NCBI RefSeq assembly: GCF_913776295.1
Contig: NZ_CAJYOJ010000004.1
Span: 36,997 to 100,996 of the forward strand
Length of the DNA stretch: 64,000 bases
Direction of reading: 5' to 3'
From: an uncultured Pedobacter sp.
GTDB taxonomy: Bacteria > Bacteroidota > Bacteroidia > Sphingobacteriales > Sphingobacteriaceae
The position numbers and the translations under genes were made by a program. Shown here piece by piece: positions 47,083-57,156 of this stretch. Below the pieces are notes generated by a model. The model searched no databases. It worked only from the letters and a program-made list of their open reading frames with translations, and was not told where the DNA came from. How positions within the stretch are numbered: the stretch's first letter is position 1; every line of letters starts with the position of its first letter.

Positions 47083-49452
47083 TTATTCATATTTAAGCGC
47101 ATCAATAGGATTGGCCTTTGCCACTTTTACCGACTGCAAACTGACCGTTAACACGGCAATTAAAACGGAGATAACGATGGCTAGCAAAAAGGGAATAAAT
47201 GAGATAGCCACACGATAATCAAAAGCAGATAACCATTTATTGATGATGACATAAGCTAACGGAAAGGCAATCATATTGGCAATGGCCACCAGCTTTATAA
47301 AATCTTTATTTAACAATACCAGGATATTGCCGGTGCTGGCACCTAAAACCTTACGGATACTGATTTCCTTTTTGCGTTGCTCGGCCATAAAAAGCGCCAG
47401 CCCCAATAAACCTAAACAAGAAATAAAAATGGCGAAACCACCAAACCAGTTCGAAAGTGAACCCAGTAATTGTTCATTTTTAAATTTTCCTTCGAACGAT
47501 TCATTTACAAATTTGCGGTTAACAGGATAATTCGGTTCCATTTGCTTTACCAGGTCATCAATTTTAGCCAAAGATGAACTGATGTTTTGATTAGGATTTA
47601 ACCTTACTATTAGCACCCGCGCATCGCCATTTGTATTTGCTCTGAAAATCATCGGGGCTACTCGTTGATAAGCACTTTCTACCACAAAATCTTTTACTAC
47701 ACCAACTGTAGTTAATTTTTTGCCCCAAAAAGTAATTACCTTGCCAATCGGATTTTTCAATCCCATCATTTTCACCGCGGCTTCATTCAACAATACACTT
47801 GCCGTATCATTTGGAAATTTTACTGAAAACTCCCGACCACTCATCATTTTTGTGCCGATCGTTTCAACAAAATCATATCCTATTGCCCTATGGTTAAAAG
47901 AAATAGCCTCGTTCGGATTTTTACCTTCCCAATCTACAGCCGTAGTATTGTCTCCACCTTCAGTAAAATCGGTACTAAAAGTTGTAACGTTGCTTGCTGC
48001 TCCTGATGCCAGAAGCTGGGTTTTAAGCAATTCCAGTTTAACGACATCATTTATCTTGCCTACCACGGCTATTTGAATCAAATTAGACTTATCATAACCG
48101 ATGGGTTTATTCTTAACATAATTGAGCTGCTGATAAATAACTGCTGTACACACAATTAAACCAGCGGCAAAAACAAATTGACCTACCACCAGTACTTTCC
48201 TCACTAAAGCCGATGAATCGGTTTTAAGGGTAAAGCCTTTTAACACTTTAATTGGTTCGAAAGAAGATAGATAAAGTGCCGGATAACTGCCGGCAATCAA
48301 TCCGGTCAAAATCATTAATCCCAATAAGGTTAACCAAAACAGGGTATTATGATAATCGATTGTCAATTTAATATCCAGCAAAGTATTAAAGTATGGTAAA
48401 CTAACTTCAATTAAAATAAAAGCTAAAACTGTAGCGATAAAAGTGAGAAGCAAGGATTCTAAGAAGAACTGATTGATCAAAGCTTTACGTGTGGACCCTA
48501 TTGCTTTACGTACACCAACCTCTTTTGCCCTGCGCTCCGAGCGTGCAGTAGATAAATTCATAAAATTGACACAGGCAATCAACAAGATGCAAAAGGCCAG
48601 CAATAAGAATATCCTAAGCTGATCTATTTTTCCCCCTACCGATTTGCCATTCACAAAATCATCGTACAGGTGCCATTTGTTTAATGGATGTAGTAAAGCT
48701 ACAGACGTGTTATCTTTCTGATTGCGTTTATAGATATCATGCATCAAATTATTTGCAGCGCTGAAAAAGTTGTTATCCTGTAACTGAACAAGGGTTAAAC
48801 ACATATTATTTCCCCAATTGTCCTTCTTCATCCAGGGTTCTCGTTGTTCGAACAACGCCCAGGGCATAATACACTCAAAAGCCAAACTGCTATTGGCAGG
48901 CACATCTTCTATTACGGCCTCAACCTTTAATACCTCCTGATTTTCAAGCTTTACCATTTTATTAACAGGATCTTCATTTCCAAATAACTTTTTTGCAAAA
49001 GATTTGGTAAGGATGATGGTATTCACATCTTGTAAAACCTGGGCCGGGTTACCTTCAAGAAATTTATAATCTAATATTTTAGTAAAATTTCGATCAGCAA
49101 ATATGGCACTGCTATTTATTTTATTGTCGCCGACAGTAATTAACTGTTTTCTTGGATAAGTAGTGTGGGAGGCATACTTAACCCCAGGAATTTTTTCCTG
49201 TACTTCTTTGGCCATCACATTAGGTGTCCACGCCCAGCTAAAAGTTTTACCACTTGCTTTCATGTTTTGATAAACTACATAAGTTTTATCGTGATTGGAG
49301 AATTGTTTATCGTAACTCCATTCGTAAGCCACATAAAGCAATAAAACTATACAACTGGCCAGGCCGATGGCAAGTCCGCCGATATTGATCAGCGAGAAAC
49401 CCTTGTTTTTCCAGAGGTTCCGTAAAGCTATTTTCAGGTTTAATTTGAACAT
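47083..49452 (-). CDS. FtsX/MacB-type ABC permease, paralogue 1
   Basis: 'MFKLNLKIALRNLWKNKGFSLINIGGLAIGLASCIVL', ends 'NPIDALKYE'. Confidence 0.92.
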   Translation of the reverse strand: MFKLNLKIALRNLWKNKGFSLINIGGLAIGLASCIVLLLYVAYEWSYDKQFSNHDKTYVVYQNMKASGKTFSWAWTPNVMAKEVQEKIPGVKYASHTTYPRKQLITVGDNKINSSAIFADRNFTKILDYKFLEGNPAQVLQDVNTIILTKSFAKKLFGNEDPVNKMVKLENQEVLKVEAVIEDVPANSSLAFECIMPWALFEQREPWMKKDNWGNNMCLTLVQLQDNNFFSAANNLMHDIYKRNQKDNTSVALLHPLNKWHLYDDFVNGKSVGGKIDQLRIFLLLAFCILLIACVNFMNLSTARSERRAKEVGVRKAIGSTRKALINQFFLESLLLTFIATVLAFILIEVSLPYFNTLLDIKLTIDYHNTLFWLTLLGLMILTGLIAGSYPALYLSSFEPIKVLKGFTLKTDSSALVRKVLVVGQFVFAAGLIVCTAVIYQQLNYVKNKPIGYDKSNLIQIAVVGKINDVVKLELLKTQLLASGAASNVTTFSTDFTEGGDNTTAVDWEGKNPNEAISFNHRAIGYDFVETIGTKMMSGREFSVKFPNDTASVLLNEAAVKMMGLKNPIGKVITFWGKKLTTVGVVKDFVVESAYQRVAPMIFRANTNGDARVLIVRLNPNQNISSSLAKIDDLVKQMEPNYPVNRKFVNESFEGKFKNEQLLGSLSNWFGGFAIFISCLGLLGLALFMAEQRKKEISIRKVLGASTGNILVLLNKDFIKLVAIANMIAFPLAYVIINKWLSAFDYRVAISFIPFLLAIVISVLIAVLTVSLQSVKVAKANPIDALKYE

Positions 49453-49688
49453 ATTTGTTAAGGTTGAAGGTTGGAAGGTTAAAAGGTTTGAGCGAATAAA
49501 CTATACGCCTTCTACCTTTAAGCCTTTTACCTTGTGGTTGCCAATCCCGGATCTCCCCATCCGGGAAGATCACTGAGCGGCTATTATTAACTAAACTAAA
49601 ATCTCTTTTAGGGTTGGAAGGCGGTAAGGCGGAAGGTTAAAGGCCGATACAATTCCACCTTCTACCTTAAAACCTTCAGCCTCTCTCC

Positions 49689-50387
49689 TTATATCAATTC
49701 TTCATTCCTGCTTTTATTTATTTTTTCGGATATCACATGTCCGTCTTTCAGGTTGATAATCCGGTTAGAGAAACTGGCATCGTGACTGGAGTGGGTAACC
49801 ATTATAATGGTGGTTCCGGTCTCATTCAGCTCGCAGAGCAACTCCATTACCTCATTACCATGCGAACTATCCAGGTTTCCGGTAGGCTCATCGGCCAGAA
49901 CCAATTTTGGTTTGGTAACCAGGGCCCTTGCTACGGCTACTCTTTGCTGCTGTCCGCCGGACAATTGTTGTGGAAAATGCCCGCTACGGTTTACGATATT
50001 CATCCGCTCAATAATTTCATTTACGAGTATCTTGCGCTCGCCAGCAGGAATTTTGTTATAAATTAACGGTAATTCAATATTTTCAAAAACGGTTAATTCA
50101 TCAATCAAATTGAAATTCTGGAAAACAAATCCCATATTTTTCTTTCGGAAATTGGAACGTTCCCTGTCGTTTAAGGTTAAGAGCTCTGTGCCTATAAATT
50201 TGTAACTTCCGCTTTCGGGCTTGTCTAATAAACCCATTACATTTAACAAGGTAGATTTCCCACAGCCGGATGGCCCCATGATAGAAACAAACTCTCCTGC
50301 TGCAACATGAAGGTTAATGCCATTAAGCGCTGTAGTTTCTACTTCTTCCGTTTTGTAAACTTTTTCCAGATTTTCTATTTTTATCAT
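49689..50387 (-). CDS. ABC transporter ATP-binding protein (MacB/LolD type)
   Basis: 'GPSGCGKSTLLNVMGLLDKPESG', 'LSGGQQQRVAVARALVTKPKLVLADEPTGNLD'. Confidence 0.94.
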   Translation of the reverse strand: MIKIENLEKVYKTEEVETTALNGINLHVAAGEFVSIMGPSGCGKSTLLNVMGLLDKPESGSYKFIGTELLTLNDRERSNFRKKNMGFVFQNFNLIDELTVFENIELPLIYNKIPAGERKILVNEIIERMNIVNRSGHFPQQLSGGQQQRVAVARALVTKPKLVLADEPTGNLDSSHGNEVMELLCELNETGTTIIMVTHSSHDASFSNRIINLKDGHVISEKINKSRNEELI

Positions 50388-50393
50388 AATTCT

Positions 50394-50435
50394 AGTATCA
50401 AGTATTTTGTATCAAGTACTTAGTAGCAAGTATCA
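50394..50435. repeat. Heptad tract AGTATCA-like x6
   Basis: AGTATCA AGTATTT TGTATCA AGTACTT AGTAGCA AGTATCA in strict 7-nt register. Confidence 0.85.
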
Positions 50436-50478
50436 AGACCTGATTATTTTATATTAACTTTAAACCCATTTTCTTAAA

Positions 50479-50526
50479 AACGCCAAACGCCAAACGCCAA
50501 ACGCCAAACGCCAAATGCCAAACGCA
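50479..50526. repeat. Tandem heptad repeat (AACGCCA) ~6.7 copies
   Basis: Five perfect AACGCCA units, then AATGCCA and AACGCaa. Confidence 0.93.
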
Positions 50527-50530
50527 AACC

Positions 50531-51775
50531 CTATTTGTTAATCTCCACCTGATCGTATTGGTTAAACTGATCGTAAGATGAAGTAATCACTTCGTCGCCT
50601 TTCTGCAAACCATCTAATATTTCATAGTATAGATAGTTTTTCCTCCCGATTTTAACATTTTTCTTGATCGCTTTTCCGTTGGTTACCACAAAAACCCATG
50701 AGCCGCCTGTACTTTGAAAAAACTGTCCCTGGGCAAGAAGTAATGATTTGCTATTATCAGACAAAGTTAATTTTGTTTGTAATGTCAATCCACGGCGTAA
50801 ACCTTCGGGTGCTGAACCTTTAAAAACCATCTCTACCTGGAACTGACCGGATGTAACCTCGGGAATTACTTTGCTTACGGTTAAGTTATAGGTTTTACCG
50901 TTAAATTCACAGTTGGCCGTTTGTCCTTCTTTAACCCTGTTGATGTAATATTCATCAACTCCCGCCTGCAATTTGTAGCCTTGTAATACGTCGATCTTCC
51001 CAATCATTTCGTTGGCATTATAAGATTTACCGATTACCGGATCATAAGAAGAGAGCTTGCCGGAAACCGGAGCTTTAATGGTCATATTTTCGATGTTTTT
51101 ACGGATCATCTCCAAACTTTCGTTCATTTGCCCCATCGATTGGTCTATTTGAGCCAGTTGCATTTTACGGCTTTGATTTTCCTGTTTTATAGCCTGGCGT
51201 ACAATTTTTAATTTCCCCTGGTAGTATTCGTAATCCTGATTAGATTTATTAAACTCCTGTAGCGTGATTACCTTTTTGGCAAAAAGTGCACTATCTAATC
51301 GATATTGGCGGGTAGCCGTACGTAAATTATTCTCTACATCTAATACATCCTGATTCAAAATTCGTTGATTCTGCTCCAAATCTAATCTCGATTTACGCAA
51401 TTGGTTAATCTGCTCAGTAGCGGCTGTTTGTTGTGAGGTGTAGCCCAACATGGCATTCGAATTTGCGATCCGCAACAATGGTGTACCTTTCACTACAGAT
51501 GCCCCATTTTCAGTAAAAATCTCCGCAACCGTTCCACCTTCTGATGAACTTACAATAACCGAGGTTAAAGGAACCACACTGGCATTTAACAGCACTACAT
51601 CTTCGAAATCGCCATATTCTACTCTACTGATGGTTAATTTGTCGGCATCGGCACTATAAACTTTTTTGAGGGATAGAGTATAGCCATAAATTACAACTGC
51701 TACAAAAGCAAGTATGCCGCCTATCATTAACAGGGTTTTAGTGCTAAATCTTTTCTTCTCTATTTTCTTATCCAT
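50531..51775 (-). CDS. Periplasmic adaptor (HlyD/MacA-like membrane fusion protein)
   Basis: N-terminal TM, barrel-sandwich halves ('GGTVAEIFTENGASVVKGTPLLRI', 'MTIKAPVSGKLSSYDPVIGKSYN'), coiled coil. Start MDKKIEKKRF at 51775 preferred. Confidence 0.87.
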   Translation of the reverse strand: MDKKIEKKRFSTKTLLMIGGILAFVAVVIYGYTLSLKKVYSADADKLTISRVEYGDFEDVVLLNASVVPLTSVIVSSSEGGTVAEIFTENGASVVKGTPLLRIANSNAMLGYTSQQTAATEQINQLRKSRLDLEQNQRILNQDVLDVENNLRTATRQYRLDSALFAKKVITLQEFNKSNQDYEYYQGKLKIVRQAIKQENQSRKMQLAQIDQSMGQMNESLEMIRKNIENMTIKAPVSGKLSSYDPVIGKSYNANEMIGKIDVLQGYKLQAGVDEYYINRVKEGQTANCEFNGKTYNLTVSKVIPEVTSGQFQVEMVFKGSAPEGLRRGLTLQTKLTLSDNSKSLLLAQGQFFQSTGGSWVFVVTNGKAIKKNVKIGRKNYLYYEILDGLQKGDEVITSSYDQFNQYDQVEINK

Positions 51776-51806
51776 GTGTTCGGTTGTAGGGTCTGGTTTC
51801 ACTAGT

Positions 51807-51822
51807 AACCAAGCATGTGCCA
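51807..51822 (-). promoter_or_regulatory. Candidate sigma-54 -24/-12 promoter of the export operon
   Basis: Minus TGGCACATGCTTGGTT: perfect TGGCAC -24 box, imperfect -12 box (TGGT vs TTGC), ~32 nt upstream of ATG 51775. Confidence 0.4.
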
Positions 51823-51885
51823 AAACCTAAAAAACACATAACAAACTGATTATCAATTGTAAATTAAATATTCTATTTTTTATAT

Positions 51886-51922
51886 GTCCGTTATCGAACA
51901 GTTGATGTGCGCGAGCGGACAG
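51886..51922. promoter_or_regulatory. Two tandem 16-bp dyads, candidate activator sites
   Basis: TGTCCGTTATCGAACA (51886-51901) and TGTGCGCGAGCGGACA (51907-51922), start-to-start 21 bp. Confidence 0.6.
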
Positions 51923-52000
51923 TTTTATTAAATTTGCCCATTCCCTTCATCAACTCATAGAAGGGTTGAGTAAACTGGAATAATAAATAAATAAGGCTAG

Positions 52001-53374
52001 ATGATGTTAGACGCCACTGTTTTAATTATTGATGATGATGACGATATCCTGCTAAGCGCCCGTTTGTTTTTAAAACAACAGGTAAAGCAGGTAATTACCT
52101 GCAAATCTCCTAAAGAGATCAACGTTTTATTGAGCAAAAATGAGATTGATATCATCCTGTTGGATATGAATTACCAGAAAGGTGCCAGCGATGGCAGAGA
52201 AGGCCTTTACTGGTTAGAACATATTCTGTCGATTGATAAGGATTATGTGGTTATACTAATGACTGCTTTCGGGAATGTTGAGCTGGCAGTAAAAGCCATA
52301 AAAAAAGGAGCTACGGATTTTATTCTTAAACCCTGGGAAAACGAAAAGCTCTTTGCCACCCTGTCTGCTGCATCCAGGCTTCGGGAATCAACCAGAAAAG
52401 TAAAGAAACTGGAAAAAATCCACAACTCATTACACAAAGATATGACCCGCGGTTTCGAACACATTGTCGGAGCAGCAGAGGGCATCAGGCAACTTCAGAA
52501 TACACTCCTTAAAGTGGCCCCAACCGACGCCAATGTATTAATTTTAGGTGAAAACGGAACCGGAAAACAGGTGTTCGCCTATGAAATCCATGGCAATTCG
52601 CATCGTAAAAATCAGGTATTTATGCATGTAGATTTAGGCTCTCTGAACGAGAATCTTTTTGAAAGCGAACTTTTTGGTTATGCCAAGGGGGCTTTTACCG
52701 ATGCAAAAGAGGATAAACCCGGCCGCTTTGAACTGGCCGATGGTGGAACAATTTTTTTAGATGAGATTGGAAATTTAACATTACCGCTCCAGGCAAAATT
52801 ATTAAGTGTTCTACAAAACCGCACGGTTACCCGCCTGGGCGAAAGCAAGGAACGTAAAGTAAATGTACGCCTCATTACAGCAACCAATATGCCCCTGAAT
52901 GAGATGGTTGCCAAAAATACATTCCGGCAGGATTTACTCTTCCGTATTAACACCGTGGAACTTTTACTGCCACCACTAAGGCAACGTGGAAACGACATCA
53001 TCTTACTGGCCAATCATTTTATGCAGGCATTCAGTTCTAAATACCATAAGGAAATAAGAGGCCTAAGCCCCGGGGCCGAGAGCATGTTACTGAAATACAA
53101 GTGGCCGGGCAATGTACGCGAATTACAACATGTGCTGGAAAGAGCGGTTATTATGAGCGATGGAACAGACATTACCGAAAATGATTTGCAGTTAAGTCCA
53201 AATCGATACGCACAGAACAATGCGCTGCCAGATGAAATGGCTTTGGAAGATATGGAGAAAATGATGGTGCAGAAAGCCATTGATAAACACAAAGGAAATA
53301 TATCAAAAGCTGCGGCAGAACTAGGCTTAACTCGTGCGGCACTTTATAGAAGAATTGAAAAATTTGGAATCTGA
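52001..53374 (+). CDS. NtrC-family sigma-54-dependent response regulator
   Basis: Receiver 'VLIIDDDDDILLSARLFL...IDIILLDMNY', AAA+ 'GENGTGKQVFAYEIH', GAFTGA loop 'GYAKGAFTDAKEDKPGRFELADGGTIFLDEIGNL', C-terminal Fis-type HTH. Confidence 0.95.
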   Translation: MMLDATVLIIDDDDDILLSARLFLKQQVKQVITCKSPKEINVLLSKNEIDIILLDMNYQKGASDGREGLYWLEHILSIDKDYVVILMTAFGNVELAVKAIKKGATDFILKPWENEKLFATLSAASRLRESTRKVKKLEKIHNSLHKDMTRGFEHIVGAAEGIRQLQNTLLKVAPTDANVLILGENGTGKQVFAYEIHGNSHRKNQVFMHVDLGSLNENLFESELFGYAKGAFTDAKEDKPGRFELADGGTIFLDEIGNLTLPLQAKLLSVLQNRTVTRLGESKERKVNVRLITATNMPLNEMVAKNTFRQDLLFRINTVELLLPPLRQRGNDIILLANHFMQAFSSKYHKEIRGLSPGAESMLLKYKWPGNVRELQHVLERAVIMSDGTDITENDLQLSPNRYAQNNALPDEMALEDMEKMMVQKAIDKHKGNISKAAAELGLTRAALYRRIEKFGI

Positions 53375-53463
53375 GAAAGGCTTGAGGTATAAGGTGTAAG
53401 GCATAAGGTAGAAAAGACCATTATCAGCCCAAAACCTTAAACCTTAAACCCTAAACCTTAACT

Positions 53464-54819
53464 ATGTTCTACCAACGCTTTACCTTTCGTTTAATATTCC
53501 GCCTGCTGATCATTAATCTGCTGGGCTACTTTTTGTTCTACCTGATTAAAAACACTGAACTCTGGTTTACCATCATAGGGGTTGCACTGATTTTATTGGG
53601 TACCATTATATCCCTTTACTACTATATCAATCAGATCCGGTCGGATATCAACCGTTTCATATTAGCCGTAAAAACCAGAGATCACACTTTAAACTTCAGA
53701 AACAAAACAACAAAAGGCAGTTTCCCCGAATTATACGAATCGTTTGGTGATATTTTACAAGTACATAAACAAATCCGATTGGAACAGGAAGCTATGTTTC
53801 AGCTCATCAAAACCATTTTAGAACAGGTTCCGGTTGGTGTAATTGTAATGAGCCATTCAGCAGCAGAAAAAGGGGATGAAATTGCGTTTTTCAATCAGGC
53901 CGCTTCTAACCTTTTAAGCGTACCGGCCTATAAATACTGGCACCGGTTAAAACAGCATCTTCCGGTATTCGGGGCAGAAATAGAGCAGATTTCTACAGGT
54001 GGAAAACGGTTTCTGGAACTCAAAATTCAGGACAAACTGATCCAGTTATCTACTGAGGTGATTCCTGTAAACCTTTATGGCAAAAACTACATCATCATCA
54101 GCTTCCAGAACATTAAAGACGAAATTGAGCAAAAAGAAACGGAAGCCTGGAACAGATTAGTGGGCGTTATTTCGCATGAAATTTTAAACTCCATCACGCC
54201 TATCAGTTCATTATCGGATACGATTAATAAAATGGTAACTGATAAAAAGGATTTGACAGAAGACGAGATGGACGACCTCAAAACAGCGCTGCATACCATC
54301 CAAAGGCGTTCATCCGGTTTATTGGATTTTGTAAAAGATTACCGCTTAATTGCCGAACTCCCTACACCAAATCTTCAACCGCACACCATTGGCGAAATAT
54401 TGAAGCACATTAAAGTACTGATGCAGCCATTTGCGAAAGTTAAAAATGTGGTGCTGGATGTAGAACAGACCTCATCAAAAATCACCATTCAGCTGGATTT
54501 GAAATTAATAGAACAAGTATTGATTAACCTGATTACGAATAGTATTTATGCCGTCGAAGATAAGGATATGCCTTATATCAATGTAAACTACCGTTTAGAA
54601 AACACGAAACTATATATAGATGTTACCGATAACGGAAAAGGCATAGAAACTGATGATCTGGAAAAAATCTTTGTTCCATTTTATACCACCAGGAAAAACG
54701 GATCGGGCATAGGATTAACCATTAGCCGCAACATTATGAAGATGCATAGGGGAAGTATCGAAGTAATTTCTACTCCTCAAAGTGGTACAACTTTTTCACT
54801 GGTATTTAATTATGTTTAA
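53464..54819 (+). CDS. Sensor histidine kinase
   Basis: Two N-terminal TMs, H-box 'RLVGVISHEILNSITPISSL', N-box 'LINLITNSIYAVED', 'DNGKGI', 'GSGIGLTISRNIMKMHRGSIEV'. Confidence 0.93.
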   Translation: MFYQRFTFRLIFRLLIINLLGYFLFYLIKNTELWFTIIGVALILLGTIISLYYYINQIRSDINRFILAVKTRDHTLNFRNKTTKGSFPELYESFGDILQVHKQIRLEQEAMFQLIKTILEQVPVGVIVMSHSAAEKGDEIAFFNQAASNLLSVPAYKYWHRLKQHLPVFGAEIEQISTGGKRFLELKIQDKLIQLSTEVIPVNLYGKNYIIISFQNIKDEIEQKETEAWNRLVGVISHEILNSITPISSLSDTINKMVTDKKDLTEDEMDDLKTALHTIQRRSSGLLDFVKDYRLIAELPTPNLQPHTIGEILKHIKVLMQPFAKVKNVVLDVEQTSSKITIQLDLKLIEQVLINLITNSIYAVEDKDMPYINVNYRLENTKLYIDVTDNGKGIETDDLEKIFVPFYTTRKNGSGIGLTISRNIMKMHRGSIEVISTPQSGTTFSLVFNYV

Positions 54820-54903
54820 TCATCTGAATGTTTTTTTGACCTAAAAATTCAAACAAAACCATTTTGATATGCTTTTAAAGATATAGATACATTCAATACG
54901 AGC

Positions 54904-57093
54904 ATGAAGACAGTTATAATATCGAATAGACTCCCCGTTAAAATCATTGAAGAGAACGAAGAATACACGTTTATCCCCAGCGAGGGCGGCCTTGCTACCG
55001 GCCTTGGTGATGTGTACAAATCGGGCAACTCCATCTGGATCGGATGGCCAGGAATTGAGGTTCCGGAAGAACGTCAGGAAGAAGTTACACAAAAACTCGC
55101 CGGGTTAAACCTCTATCCTGTTTTCCTTACCCAAAACGAAATTAATTTATACTACGAAGGTTTTTCAAATGAAGTATTATGGCCTGTATTTCATTATTTG
55201 GTTACCTATGCGCATTATGAACAAAGTTATTGGGATTGCTACCAATCCGTTAATGAGAAATTTGCAAAAAGTGCCATGCAGGTGTTGGGCAGAAAAGATA
55301 AAATCTGGATTCAAGACTATCAATTGCTCCTTCTACCTGGCATTTTGAGAGAAAAACTACCAAATGCTACCATCGGTTTTTTCCAGCATATCCCTTTCCC
55401 GTCCTACGAAATTTTCAGGTTAATCCCCTGGCGGGAAGAACTGTTAAACGGCTTAATCGGTGCTGATTTAATCGGTTTCCATACCTATGATGATGTACGG
55501 CATTTTATCAGCACCGCCACACGTTTACTTCCTGTAAATTCATCATCAAACGTACTCAATAGCCACGAAAGGCAAATTGTGGTAGAAGCTTTCCCTATGG
55601 GGATTGATTTTGATAAATATTCTGATCTACCGGCTACAGAAAAAGTTAAAGAAGAAATTGATTATTTCAGGACTGGAAAAGAAGCGATGAAAGTAATCCT
55701 TTCTATTGATCGGCTCGATTATAGCAAAGGTATACTCGAAAGGTTGAAGGCTATGGAATTACTCCTTCAGCACCATCCTGAATATATAGGCAAAATCGAA
55801 CTTTTCATGATTGTGGTTCCTTCACGGGATACCGTACCGCAGTATAGTGAGTTGAGAGATCAGATTGACCAATTTGTTGGAAATTTAAATGCCAGGTACC
55901 GCTCCATGAACTGGATTCCGGTAAATTATTTTTACCGCTCTTTCCCTATTGAGGTGTTATCTGCGCTTTATTCAACTGCCGATATTTGCCTGGTAACACC
56001 TATGCGAGATGGAATGAACCTGGTAAGTAAAGAATATGTGGCCAGCCGGAACAACAATGATGGTGTGCTGATTTTAAGCGAAATGGCCGGCGCTTCCAAA
56101 GAATTAACGGATGCCGTAATTGTTAATCCGAATAATATGGGCGACATTATGGAAGCGATTGTAACTGCATTAAAAATGCCGCTGGAAGAACAACAGCAAC
56201 GAATGAAAGCCATGCGGGCTATAGTAGAAAAATTTAACGTTAAACATTGGGTTAACAATTTTATTTTAAGATTAAACGAAGTGAAAGATTCTCAAAAATC
56301 GTTATTGACCAAACATGCAGTAAATTCCATTAACGAAGTAATTGCTGCTAAATATGCCACAACAACCGATAGGGTTCTATTTTTAGATTATGACGGCACC
56401 CTGGTAGACTTTACCGGAAATATCGATGATGCCTCGCCTGATGATGAACTTTATGATCTGATCGAAAACCTTACTATTGATCACACCAATAAAGTGGTGA
56501 TCATCAGCGGAAGGCGACATGAAACATTGGAAGAGTGGTTTGGCCATTTAAAGGTAGATCTGATTGCTGAGCATGGTGCATGGCAAAAATCGTATGGAGA
56601 TAAGTGGAACAGTCTGCCCCTGCTCACCGACCAATGGAAACAGGAAATAAAGACTTTATTGGAAACCTATACCGATCGTACTCCAGGATCGTTTATTGAA
56701 GAAAAAAGCTACTCATTAGTGTGGCACTACCGAAAAGCAGAAGAGGGATTAGGTGATTTAAGGGCGAATGAAATTGTGAGCCACATGAAAATCCTCGCTG
56801 CCGATAAAGGATTGCAATTAATGCCAGGCAATAAAGTAATCGAGTTTAAAAATATAGAAGTTAACAAAGGAAAAGCTGCTTTAAACTGGTTGTACGATAA
56901 AAACCCAGATTTTATTCTGGCGTTAGGCGATGACCATACCGATGAAGACATTTTCAAAGTATTGCCAGATGATGCTTTTACCATAAAAGTGGGCAATAAC
57001 ATTTCGGAAGCAAAATACTACCTCAATGATTTTAAAGAGGTAAGAAAACTACTTTGGAGTTTGGTAAAAGAAGAGTTTGTAGAGCGGGGTTAA
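54904..57093 (+). CDS. Bifunctional trehalose-6-phosphate synthase / trehalose-phosphatase
   Basis: GT20 'VIISNRLPVKI...PSEGGLATGL', 'WIQDYQLLLLPGILREKLPNATIGFFQHIPFPS', and C-terminal HAD 'VLFLDYDGTLVDF', 'LALGDDHTDEDIFKVLP'. Confidence 0.92.
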   Translation: MKTVIISNRLPVKIIEENEEYTFIPSEGGLATGLGDVYKSGNSIWIGWPGIEVPEERQEEVTQKLAGLNLYPVFLTQNEINLYYEGFSNEVLWPVFHYLVTYAHYEQSYWDCYQSVNEKFAKSAMQVLGRKDKIWIQDYQLLLLPGILREKLPNATIGFFQHIPFPSYEIFRLIPWREELLNGLIGADLIGFHTYDDVRHFISTATRLLPVNSSSNVLNSHERQIVVEAFPMGIDFDKYSDLPATEKVKEEIDYFRTGKEAMKVILSIDRLDYSKGILERLKAMELLLQHHPEYIGKIELFMIVVPSRDTVPQYSELRDQIDQFVGNLNARYRSMNWIPVNYFYRSFPIEVLSALYSTADICLVTPMRDGMNLVSKEYVASRNNNDGVLILSEMAGASKELTDAVIVNPNNMGDIMEAIVTALKMPLEEQQQRMKAMRAIVEKFNVKHWVNNFILRLNEVKDSQKSLLTKHAVNSINEVIAAKYATTTDRVLFLDYDGTLVDFTGNIDDASPDDELYDLIENLTIDHTNKVVIISGRRHETLEEWFGHLKVDLIAEHGAWQKSYGDKWNSLPLLTDQWKQEIKTLLETYTDRTPGSFIEEKSYSLVWHYRKAEEGLGDLRANEIVSHMKILAADKGLQLMPGNKVIEFKNIEVNKGKAALNWLYDKNPDFILALGDDHTDEDIFKVLPDDAFTIKVGNNISEAKYYLNDFKEVRKLLWSLVKEEFVERG

Positions 57094-57156
57094 TAAATAT
57101 ATAGTCAATTAATACCATGATGCCAAGGTCTGTGTCCCCAGAGATCTTTCTTAAAT

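Noticed and set aside
49737-50066. Two overlapping plus-strand ORFs opposite the ABC ATPase
   Set aside because: Antisense shadow ORFs of a well-supported ABC ATP-binding protein.
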